Shown here piece by piece: positions 21,186-28,108 of a stretch of DNA of 28,108 bases. Made by a program: the position numbers and the translations under genes. This stretch comes from CAYQDF01 sp964416175 (GTDB lineage: Bacteria > Chloroflexota > Anaerolineae > Anaerolineales > UBA4823). The DNA is taken from the NCBI GenBank assembly GCA_964416175.1, contig CAYQDF010000035.1:1-28108 (forward strand), given 5' to 3'. Every line of letters starts with the position of its first letter. The first letter of the stretch is position 1. The notes under the pieces are model-generated. The model was not told where the DNA came from. It worked only from the letters and a program-made list of their open reading frames with translations, and searched no databases.

Positions 21186-23897
21186 GTGATTGACTATCTG
21201 TTGCCAGATGGTGTCAAGGCAGAAAAACTCGAAGATCGTCCGGTGATTACTACTCCGGAAGGGGGAAAAGTGGTCGTTGACAGAGAGCTGTTCGAATTGT
21301 GGGAATTTGCCCAAGGGAAGAACCTTGAGCAGATCCTGAAACAATATCCCCAACAAGAAGCTCAGGAAGATTACCTGCGCGCATCGCTCTGCTGTCTATC
21401 TGAAGCCAATCTGCTGAGGAGGATTACAGACTCAACCTGCTCAAAGGAGGAATTCCATGGTTCTTTGGGCGAGTTGATCTCAGTCATCATTGTGTCCCAC
21501 AACAGCCGAACCTGGCTCGCAGAGTGCCTGCCCTCGATCCGCGATCAAACTTACGGACCTCTGGAAGCTGTCGTTGTGGATAACGCCTCGACAGATGGTT
21601 CTGCAGATTGGGTCGAAACGAATTATCCCGAGTCCATCGTGATCCGGCTGGAAAAGCTGCACGCTTTTTCTGAAGCGATAAATATTGGGGTCGAGAGAGC
21701 CAAGGGACCTTTCTACCTGCTCCTCAACCCCGATGTCCGCCTCGAACGGGACGCGGTCGAACAAATGATGGCAGTGTACAGGGAACAAGAAAATTGCGCT
21801 GCTGTTGGGGCCAAGCTGAGACTCTGGTGGGCGCCTGCTTTCTTGAATGGTCTGGGGAATCGTGTTGGGCCATTTTCTTGGGGAACGGATAACGGCGTCG
21901 GACATCTTGACCTGGGCCAATTCGACCATTGGGCGGAGATCCCCTCCGCGTGCTTTGCCGCGGCGATGATCTCGAAGAGCGCGTGGGAGGCGATCGGGCC
22001 GGTCGATGAGGGATTCCCAATGTACTATGAAGATTCTGAATGGTCATACCGGGCCAGGTTGTTAGGGTTCAAGATATATGCGGCTCCCCGGGCTGTCGTT
22101 TACCATGCTTTTGGGGGACGCGTTCCTACCGGAGGCGAGCGCGAGCTCACACCAGTAAAGCTGCGTAATGTTGTTTACGGCAGATTGCGGTTTACAATCA
22201 AGCTGCTTGATCAGGATCTGATTCTTTTCCTGAGAAATTACCTGATCGAAGATTGCCTTTACCTCGTCCGCTCGCTCTTGACATGGAAACTGACTCATTT
22301 CAAAATGATCCTGACGGCCTGGTTCAGGATATTGAAAGACCTGCCCGGGATTCTCGCTGAAAGAAGGACCCTTCTGAGCAAGCGGGCGATCTCCGATCAA
22401 GAGTTATTCTCATTACAGAAAGAGATGCCGATCACGCTCACGTGGCGAGGGCTACCAGAGCTATCTCGGGATGTCATTCGAAGTCAGTATCTCCCTGTGA
22501 TTCTCGAAAAAAGGACACGACCCATGCCGGAGTTTGACAAATCCGTCCGCCGGGCAAGCATCTTGATCGTCAGTCACGATGTCGTTGACCTGATGATGGC
22601 TGGGCCAGGAATTAGATACCTGGAAATGGCGAAGGCATTAAGCAATGATCTGAATGTCACCCTCGCAGTCCCCTCGGAAAGCTCGCTGGCTGTCCCTGGC
22701 GTCCGTTTGATCCGATACTGGGAGGATCGGCCTGAAAGCCTTCAAATTTTGGTCGAGAATGTTGATGTTATCCTGGTTTCAGGCTATATGGTCGAGAAGT
22801 TTCCTTTCCTGACGAGGACGCGGGCGCGGGTAGTTGTTGATTTATATGACCCATTCGTCCTTGAGAATTTATTTTATTATTTCGATGAATCCCTCGAAGA
22901 TCAGGAAAGATTGAATCAGCATTCGATCCGGATCACCAACCAGCTCGCTCACCTGGGGGATTTTTTCATCTGCGGCAACGATCGGCAGCGAGATTACTGG
23001 ATCGGGGTGCTGACCGCGATGGGACGTGTCAACCCTCGGAATTACTTAAAAGACCCCTCCCTGCGGAGTCTGATCGACGTCGTTGGCATAGGCATCCCGG
23101 AAAAAGAACCCCTGGTCCGGGCTTACCTCAAGGGGAGGCATCCAGCAATCCCGGCGACCTCCCGCATCGTCCTGTGGGGTGGGGGGATATGGAATTGGCT
23201 TGATCCCCTGACCCTCGTCAAAGCCTGGCCCGAGGTGGTAGCAGCCCATCCGGATGCACGCCTGGTCTTTCTTGGGACGCGCCATCCGAATCCCCTGGTG
23301 CCGAAGCATGCGATGGCTGAGAAGACAGAAAGGCTTGCCAGCGAAACCGGGGAGCTGGGTAAGACCATCCTGTTTTTTGAGTGGCTTTCATATGAAGATC
23401 GAGAAGCGCTGCTGACCGAAGCTGATGTTGGCGTCGCCCTCCATCCAGTGCACGTGGAGACTCGTTATTCCCTCCGCACCAGGGTTCTGGACTACATTTG
23501 GGCTCGGCTGCCGATCCTCGTCACCGAGGGAGACATCACCAGTGAATGGGTGCAAGAGTTCAACATAGGGAGAGTAATCCCTGCTTTCGATGCAGCCGCC
23601 GCAGCCGAGGGGTTAAAGGAGATCCTACGGAAGCCCAAAACATCCTGGAAAGAATCTTTCGAGCCCCTGCATCGAGCTCTGCGCTGGAAGCTGGTCGTCG
23701 CACCCTTAAGGCAGTACTGCCTGGATGGAGAGCACGCGCCTGACAGGAAATTCCAGAGGGAGCTGGAAAACGAACCCGATTCTGCCTGGTTGCCGGCGAT
23801 GCTGGCGCGCGCCCGGAGCATCCAGCGGAGTGAAGGGACCCGGACATTGCTGCACCGCGCCTGGCGTCATCTTCAGTGGCGGCTTTCAAGGATTTGA
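21186..23897 (+). CDS. PqqD-like / GT2 / GT4 three-domain glycosyltransferase
   Basis: The protein has 903 residues from GTG 21186. Residues 1-80 resemble a PqqD-like winged helix: RPVITTPEGGKVVVDRELFE, then LWEFAQGKNLEQILKQYP. A GT2 domain starts at residue 98 (ISVIIVSHNSRTWLAECLPS, VVVDNASTDGSADW) with NPDVRL at 181-186 and FPMYYEDSEWSYRARLLG, the pattern of WbbL-like rhamnosyltransferases. After a helical linker (about 340-440), a GT4 domain begins near residue 457 (ASILIVSHDVV). It includes AGPGIRYLEMAKAL, VVDLYDPFVLENL, IVLWGGGIWNWLDPLTLVKA and TRYSLRTRVLDYIWARLPIL. One polypeptide may thus add two successive sugars. The PqqD-like part could be a peptide- or partner-binding module. Start uncertain, since no Shine-Dalgarno is obvious. 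Confidence 0.85.
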   Translation: MIDYLLPDGVKAEKLEDRPVITTPEGGKVVVDRELFELWEFAQGKNLEQILKQYPQQEAQEDYLRASLCCLSEANLLRRITDSTCSKEEFHGSLGELISVIIVSHNSRTWLAECLPSIRDQTYGPLEAVVVDNASTDGSADWVETNYPESIVIRLEKLHAFSEAINIGVERAKGPFYLLLNPDVRLERDAVEQMMAVYREQENCAAVGAKLRLWWAPAFLNGLGNRVGPFSWGTDNGVGHLDLGQFDHWAEIPSACFAAAMISKSAWEAIGPVDEGFPMYYEDSEWSYRARLLGFKIYAAPRAVVYHAFGGRVPTGGERELTPVKLRNVVYGRLRFTIKLLDQDLILFLRNYLIEDCLYLVRSLLTWKLTHFKMILTAWFRILKDLPGILAERRTLLSKRAISDQELFSLQKEMPITLTWRGLPELSRDVIRSQYLPVILEKRTRPMPEFDKSVRRASILIVSHDVVDLMMAGPGIRYLEMAKALSNDLNVTLAVPSESSLAVPGVRLIRYWEDRPESLQILVENVDVILVSGYMVEKFPFLTRTRARVVVDLYDPFVLENLFYYFDESLEDQERLNQHSIRITNQLAHLGDFFICGNDRQRDYWIGVLTAMGRVNPRNYLKDPSLRSLIDVVGIGIPEKEPLVRAYLKGRHPAIPATSRIVLWGGGIWNWLDPLTLVKAWPEVVAAHPDARLVFLGTRHPNPLVPKHAMAEKTERLASETGELGKTILFFEWLSYEDREALLTEADVGVALHPVHVETRYSLRTRVLDYIWARLPILVTEGDITSEWVQEFNIGRVIPAFDAAAAAEGLKEILRKPKTSWKESFEPLHRALRWKLVVAPLRQYCLDGEHAPDRKFQRELENEPDSAWLPAMLARARSIQRSEGTRTLLHRAWRHLQWRLSRI

Positions 23898-23909
23898 TTA
23901 CAATCTTCG

Positions 23910-25172
23910 ATGAAGATCCTGCACGTCAGCCAGGGGTATACCCCCGCGATCGGTGGGACGGAAAAGGTTGTGCAGCGGCTCTCCGAAGAGCTCGTTCGCC
24001 AGTTTGATGATGAAGTGACTGTCTTCACCACGAATTGTTACAACGCGGAGGCTTTTTATACCCCTCACCTCCCGAGGATGGCGGCTGGCGCCGAAGTGAT
24101 CAATGGTGTCCGGATCAGGCGGTTTGAGGTCAGGAGCCAGATCTCGAGAATTTTAAGGCTACCTCAGTGGGTCGCTTACCAGTTGAACCTGCCAGGGAAT
24201 CAGTATCTTCGCATATTCTCGGCAGGTCCAATCATCCCTGGATTAAGGAACGCCATCCAGAAGTGTGCATTCGATGTAATGATGGCTACCTCTTTTCCTT
24301 TGCTGCACACTTTCACAGCCGCGCGAGCGGCAGAACGCGCACGGCGGCCTTATGCGCTCCAGGGGAATCTGCATCCTCAGGATACATGGAGCTTCGGGAA
24401 ACCGGCAATCTATAAGACGATCAACCGCGCGCCTTGTTATATCGCCAATACGGATTACGAGGCGCGGTATGTGATATCCCGTGGAGCGATCCCGAGCCGG
24501 GTGACAACGATTGGGATCGGTGTGGACCTGGAGCAATTTGAACGAGTGTCCAGTGATGAAGCCAAGCAGCGCCTTGGGTTTTCGGGAAATACTGTTGTCG
24601 GATTCATCGGTCAAATTGCTGCCACCAAAGGAGTCGATACGCTGGTGCGCGCCATGGGTCAAGTGTGGGATGAGTTTCCTGATGTTCATCTGTTGATCGC
24701 TGGTTCCCGCACTCTTTTCAGTGATCAAATTGAAAACCTTCTCCGGGCGATAAATCGCCTGGGGCATAAGCAGGTCCATCTGATTTACAATTTTCCCGAG
24801 GAAGAGAAGCCTTTTCTGTTCTCAGCGGTCGATGTTTTCGCATATCCTTCAGGATATGAATCCTTTGGCATCGCGTTCCTCGAAGCCTGGTCCTGTAAGA
24901 AACCGGTCATCGGCTGCCGCCGAGGAGCTATTTCGTCCGTAGTCGAAGCTGGCAAGGACGGACTGCTTGTCGAGTACCAGAATGATGTGCTGCTTGCGGA
25001 GGCGATCAGGTTGATCTTGCGGAATCCGTTTTGGGCGCGGGAGATGGGTCAGGCAGGCTATGAGAAGGTGAGACAGCGATTTACATGGCCCGAGATCGCC
25101 CGCAAGTACCGCGAGGTTTACCAGGTTCTGGTGAAGGGTCGCGGTCCTGATGAATTGCCTCGAGATCCATGA
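23910..25172 (+). CDS. Family 4 glycosyltransferase
   Basis: The protein has 420 residues and is a full-length GT-B enzyme. The N-terminus MKILHVSQGYTPAIGGTEKV has the acceptor-loop GG (15-16). IANTDYEARYVISRGAIPSR and TTIGIGVDLEQF lead into the C-terminal donor domain VVGFIGQIAATKGVDTLVRA. FAYPSGYESFGIAFLEAWSC contains the retaining E-x7-E motif (Glu317, Glu325), followed by KKPVIGCRRGAISSVVEAGKDG. It starts 12 bases after the three-domain protein. The donor is not readable; retaining linkage is expected for GT4. Confidence 0.95.
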   Translation: MKILHVSQGYTPAIGGTEKVVQRLSEELVRQFDDEVTVFTTNCYNAEAFYTPHLPRMAAGAEVINGVRIRRFEVRSQISRILRLPQWVAYQLNLPGNQYLRIFSAGPIIPGLRNAIQKCAFDVMMATSFPLLHTFTAARAAERARRPYALQGNLHPQDTWSFGKPAIYKTINRAPCYIANTDYEARYVISRGAIPSRVTTIGIGVDLEQFERVSSDEAKQRLGFSGNTVVGFIGQIAATKGVDTLVRAMGQVWDEFPDVHLLIAGSRTLFSDQIENLLRAINRLGHKQVHLIYNFPEEEKPFLFSAVDVFAYPSGYESFGIAFLEAWSCKKPVIGCRRGAISSVVEAGKDGLLVEYQNDVLLAEAIRLILRNPFWAREMGQAGYEKVRQRFTWPEIARKYREVYQVLVKGRGPDELPRDP

Positions 25173-25204
25173 TTGGCGCAAGGTAAGAAGCGGAGAAAAC
25201 GATC

Positions 25205-27145
25205 GTGTCTAAGCCGGCGGTTGGCTTTTTCATCGGCGTCTTATTGTTTGGTGGATCGTTGGGCGTCTGGATGAACCCTGGAAGTAAATCCGCTCAAGGA
25301 AACGTGACCATCCCTGCTGCGCCTGTCAAAGAGGCGAGGGATTTCGCCACCGTTTATCTCGGCGATGCCTGGGATATGTCCCAGTTTACGGATATCTCCC
25401 AGTACTTGAACGGAGCAGGACGCCATCCCTCCTTGACGAACATCGCGGTCAAGAACGGCCTGTTTTCAGCGCGATCCACGGGAGATTATACGGATGGGCT
25501 GGCGTTTTTTTTCCCGCTATATTTTGGCTATAATGGTTTTATGCAGATCGGGAACAACCTTGGAAGCCTGCACCCCATCCCATCCAATGAGTTCCGTTGC
25601 ATCTACCTCGCAATGAGGGTGGCTTCGCCGCAGTTTTCCGATCCAACGGGTCCCCCTCCAGACCAATACCGCGTTTTCTGGCACGCGACGAAAGTAAATC
25701 CATACCAAGACGGACCGCGAGGCGGGACTTATGTATATTTGTATCCGGAGACGACCAGCTATCCCTGGGATACGGCGGTTGTCCACCGGTGGGAGCTGCA
25801 CAAGCTTGACCTCGGTAATCCTCCGATCCTGTATGATGGAAGCACGCCTTGGAACCAGGAAGCATTATGGAGGGGGCTGGAGATTAATCCGACGATTTAT
25901 AAAGATGTCGATTTTATGATCGATTGGGTGCGGCTGACCAGTTGTACGGATTCAACAGAGCACCAGGCCCAAATTTCTTGGTCACCAAATCTGGAGGTCG
26001 ATTCCATCTGGGCGAAACCGACAGGCACGAATCGTGAAATCCTTCTGGAAACCGGGATCGACGGTTCGAGCGGCACTTATCTGCTTGATACAAAAGGACT
26101 GGCGCCTGGAAAATATAAGATCGGGGTGGGTAAGCTTGGAGCAGATTGCAGCAGTCAGGGTACGCAGTGCGTCTGGAGTGAGGCGGATCTCGCGATCAAC
26201 CAGACTCCAACACTCGAGTTCTTACAACCATCCGCTTTCACCGGGCAGGATTATGCGACGTTCGCAGGGAACCCCTGGGATATGAACAGCAGCGGAGATA
26301 CTCCGAAGATCAGCTGCACCCAGTCATCCTTCTTGGATGGGGTCCTCTCCCTGGATACCCAGTATCCCGCAAACTTATCAGGCAGCTGCCGTGGAGATGG
26401 TCTGGGGGAGGCGGACCCGAAGTTATACCTGAATTTTATTCAAGAGATTCCTTCTGCCGGGGATTACCGTTATTTGAGTTTTAAATTGTTCCAGAACGGA
26501 GCCTACGCCCTGCCTGCGGATGGGATGATCGGGCGCCTGATCTGGACGCGGGGGAATAACTGCACCCTCGTCAGCGCTGACATCCCATACGACACAGGCT
26601 GGCACACCTATACAGTGGATCTCTTTGATGGATTCAACGGCAAACCCGTCGCTTCGGCTCCATCAAGTTGCAGCCTGACCGCCTGGAAAGATTCCGGGAA
26701 AATCATCAACCTCCGCTTTGATCCGAATGAGAACTACACAGGGATCATTGTTCCACCAATGGTATTTCACCAGGAGCTGGATTGGATCCGTTTGACAAAA
26801 ACCGATCAGGCGATCAAAGGGCAGCCTTATCCTATTCGATTTAAATTGAACAAACCGCTCTCCGATTTAATGAGTATCAATCTGTTTTATACAGACGATC
26901 TCAACGAACCATTGAAATATCCCGTCGCACTCTGGCAACCTGCACCCCTCGTTGTCAGAACCTCAATGATATATCTGCCAGCCACTTTTTTAAGGCCATT
27001 CCTCGATCTGGAAGGGATTGTCACGAACTACTGGGATACTGGTGCGGTGCCAGCTGGCGAATATTATCTCTGCGCACGACCGAACGACGGGTTGAATGCT
27101 GCTACATATTGCAGCAACGCGCCGGTGAAGATTGTCTCCCCCTAG
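25205..27145 (+). CDS. Exported protein with duplicated beta-sandwich plus Ig-like units, function unknown
   Basis: The protein has 646 residues from GTG 25205, with GGAG 9 bases upstream. A single N-terminal hydrophobic segment (VGFFIGVLLFGGSLGVWM, 6-23) acts as signal or anchor. The rest is an internal duplication with a period of about 303 residues. Each unit opens with DFATVYLGDAWDMSQ (46) or DYATFAGNPWDMNSS (349). It continues as a predicted jelly-roll ending in MIDWVRLTSC (238-247) or ELDWIRLTKT (524-533), then an Ig/Fn3-like sandwich ending in APGKYKIGVG or PAGEYYLCAR with nearby cysteine pairs. No catalytic motif is recognised. It could bind the exported glycan at the cell surface. 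I cannot name the family. Confidence 0.8.
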   Translation: MSKPAVGFFIGVLLFGGSLGVWMNPGSKSAQGNVTIPAAPVKEARDFATVYLGDAWDMSQFTDISQYLNGAGRHPSLTNIAVKNGLFSARSTGDYTDGLAFFFPLYFGYNGFMQIGNNLGSLHPIPSNEFRCIYLAMRVASPQFSDPTGPPPDQYRVFWHATKVNPYQDGPRGGTYVYLYPETTSYPWDTAVVHRWELHKLDLGNPPILYDGSTPWNQEALWRGLEINPTIYKDVDFMIDWVRLTSCTDSTEHQAQISWSPNLEVDSIWAKPTGTNREILLETGIDGSSGTYLLDTKGLAPGKYKIGVGKLGADCSSQGTQCVWSEADLAINQTPTLEFLQPSAFTGQDYATFAGNPWDMNSSGDTPKISCTQSSFLDGVLSLDTQYPANLSGSCRGDGLGEADPKLYLNFIQEIPSAGDYRYLSFKLFQNGAYALPADGMIGRLIWTRGNNCTLVSADIPYDTGWHTYTVDLFDGFNGKPVASAPSSCSLTAWKDSGKIINLRFDPNENYTGIIVPPMVFHQELDWIRLTKTDQAIKGQPYPIRFKLNKPLSDLMSINLFYTDDLNEPLKYPVALWQPAPLVVRTSMIYLPATFLRPFLDLEGIVTNYWDTGAVPAGEYYLCARPNDGLNAATYCSNAPVKIVSP

Positions 27146-27169
27146 CCTGAAACAGCTGACATCCTAAGA

Positions 27170-28108
27170 ATGGTTGAACGGATTGGGCAGATCATTAAGG
27201 TAATCCGGTACGAGGGGTTTGCAGGCCTGTTCACTCGAATAAAATACAGGCTGCAAGCCAGGGTCATTGGTTCTAAAAGGTCCCCTGAATACGAGGACTT
27301 AGGAACCGAAGATCCAGAATATCTGGACTGGATAACCCGGAACGAACCAGGACAGGCAGAACTCGAAGTCCAGAGAGTGGAGCAGATCAAATTTGGGTAC
27401 CGTCCGCTGATCAGCATCGTCACCCCAGTTTACAACCCCGATGTGGCTGCCTTGAGAAGGACGATCGAGTCAGTCATCGATCAAACATATCCAAATTGGG
27501 AGCTGTGCATCGTAGATGGAGCATCGTCGCAGAAAGATGTGGTGGATGTAATTGAGAGCTTCGCTGTACTTGACGAGCGAATCAGATTCCATCGTCTGGA
27601 TCAAAACTTGGGAATAGCTGGCAATACGAACGTTGCCTTGGGCATGGCAACGGGTGTATTTGTTGCTTTCCTCGATCACGATGATCTCCTGTCTCCTTTC
27701 GCTTTCTTTGAAGTCGTCAGGAAGATCAATGCAAATCCGGCTCTGGATTTGATTTATTCCGACCACGATCTGGTCTCGGAGGATGGCACCCGGCGCTTTC
27801 AGCCGCTCTTCAAACCGGACTGGTCACCAGAAATCATGCTTTCCGCAAATTACATCACCCATCTGACCGTGGTTCGCCGAGAGCTCCTGATGGAGGTTGG
27901 CTGCTTCGATTCTGACATGGATGGAGCTCAAGATTGGGACTTGTTCTTGCGAGTCATCGAGAAGACCGACCGGATCGCGCACATACCCAAGATACTCTAC
28001 CACTGGCGGGAATCAAGTGTATCCACAGCTACGGATATTCATTCTAAACCGTATGCGATACCAGCGCAATTAAAGGCCATCAAGAATCACCTCAGCCGCC
28101 AGGGGCTG
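27170..28108 (+). CDS. Family 2 glycosyltransferase, truncated by the right edge
   Basis: The frame is open for 313 codons from ATG 27170 to the window end. About 80 residues of helical lead (MVERIGQIIKVIRYEGFAGL) precede a GT2 domain: PLISIVTPVYNPDVAALRRT, CIVDGASSQKDVVDVIE, and FVAFLDHDDLLSPFAF with Asp169-His-Asp171-Asp172 as the metal site. DLIYSDHDLVSEDGTRRFQP and DGAQDWDLFLRVIEKTDRIA follow, with KILYHWRESSVST. This architecture is that of large O-antigen biosynthesis proteins, in which a second glycosyltransferase domain often follows, so the full gene may be much longer. It begins 24 bases after the exported protein gene, so the operon continues past the window. Confidence 0.92.
   Translation, partial: MVERIGQIIKVIRYEGFAGLFTRIKYRLQARVIGSKRSPEYEDLGTEDPEYLDWITRNEPGQAELEVQRVEQIKFGYRPLISIVTPVYNPDVAALRRTIESVIDQTYPNWELCIVDGASSQKDVVDVIESFAVLDERIRFHRLDQNLGIAGNTNVALGMATGVFVAFLDHDDLLSPFAFFEVVRKINANPALDLIYSDHDLVSEDGTRRFQPLFKPDWSPEIMLSANYITHLTVVRRELLMEVGCFDSDMDGAQDWDLFLRVIEKTDRIAHIPKILYHWRESSVSTATDIHSKPYAIPAQLKAIKNHLSRQGL

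Noticed and set aside
25529..25534. TATAAT resembling a -10 promoter box
   Set aside because: It lies inside the exported-protein gene, has no convincing -35 box at the right spacing, and no gene starts shortly downstream.
1..28108. Reassigned TGA codon, suggested by two in-frame TGA-ATG junctions
   Set aside because: TGA ends many other genes here, including ATGA overlaps where reading through would leave the conserved fold, so it is a normal stop in this organism.

Overview
The window is one strand of an uninterrupted polysaccharide biosynthesis and export locus. Twenty-six genes all read on the + strand. Most are separated by less than 50 bases or overlap by 1 to 23 bases, and I see no convincing intrinsic terminator, tRNA, rRNA, CRISPR array or insertion sequence. 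Both edges cut genes: the left edge leaves the C-terminus of a TIM-barrel sugar isomerase/epimerase, and the right edge cuts a family-2 glycosyltransferase. The GC-rich base composition, frequent GTG/TTG starts, and habit of fusing PqqD-like, GT2 and GT4 domains fit an uncultured environmental bacterium. Chloroflexota (Anaerolineae-like) is my best guess from protein style, but it is an inference only.

Layout. (1) 1-7870: a sugar isomerase tail, a KpsC/KpsS-like GT-B enzyme with a four-cysteine cluster, a methyltransferase, a sulfotransferase and a GT2. These are followed by a tightly coupled set: CMP-sugar-type cytidylyltransferase, D-2-hydroxyacid dehydrogenase, SDR and a DUF115/CstII-like protein. 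The set looks like a route to a CMP-activated acidic sugar and its transfer. (2) 7867-12251: a GT-C membrane enzyme, then two paralogous GT2 genes flanking a second, different sulfotransferase. (3) 12283-14955: the ABC-2 exporter pair Wzm/Wzt (the Wzt is short, without a glycan-binding tail) and an exported GH43-like beta-propeller protein. (4) 14975-19885: another GT-C enzyme and the complete dTDP-L-rhamnose set in the order rmlC, rmlB, rmlA, rmlD. (5) 19901-28108: a GT4, a 903-residue PqqD-like/GT2/GT4 fusion, another GT4, an exported protein of two repeated beta-sandwich/Ig-like units with no recognised family, and the truncated GT2.

How the parts fit. dTDP-L-rhamnose and probably a CMP-linked ulosonic acid are made as donors. 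About eight cytoplasmic glycosyltransferases build the chain on a lipid carrier. The methyltransferase and two PAPS-dependent sulfotransferases decorate it. Wzm/Wzt moves it across the membrane. The two GT-C enzymes and the two exported proteins would act on the outer face. No initiating phosphoglycosyltransferase, Wzx, Wzy, ligase or nonulosonate synthase is present, so these must lie elsewhere.

The least ordinary features are: the cytidylyltransferase/dehydrogenase/SDR/DUF115 cassette without a condensing synthase; the two longest gaps, each filled by a 27-29 codon ORF in frame with the next gene and ending in TGA directly followed by ATG; the triple-domain fusion; and the duplicated exported protein.
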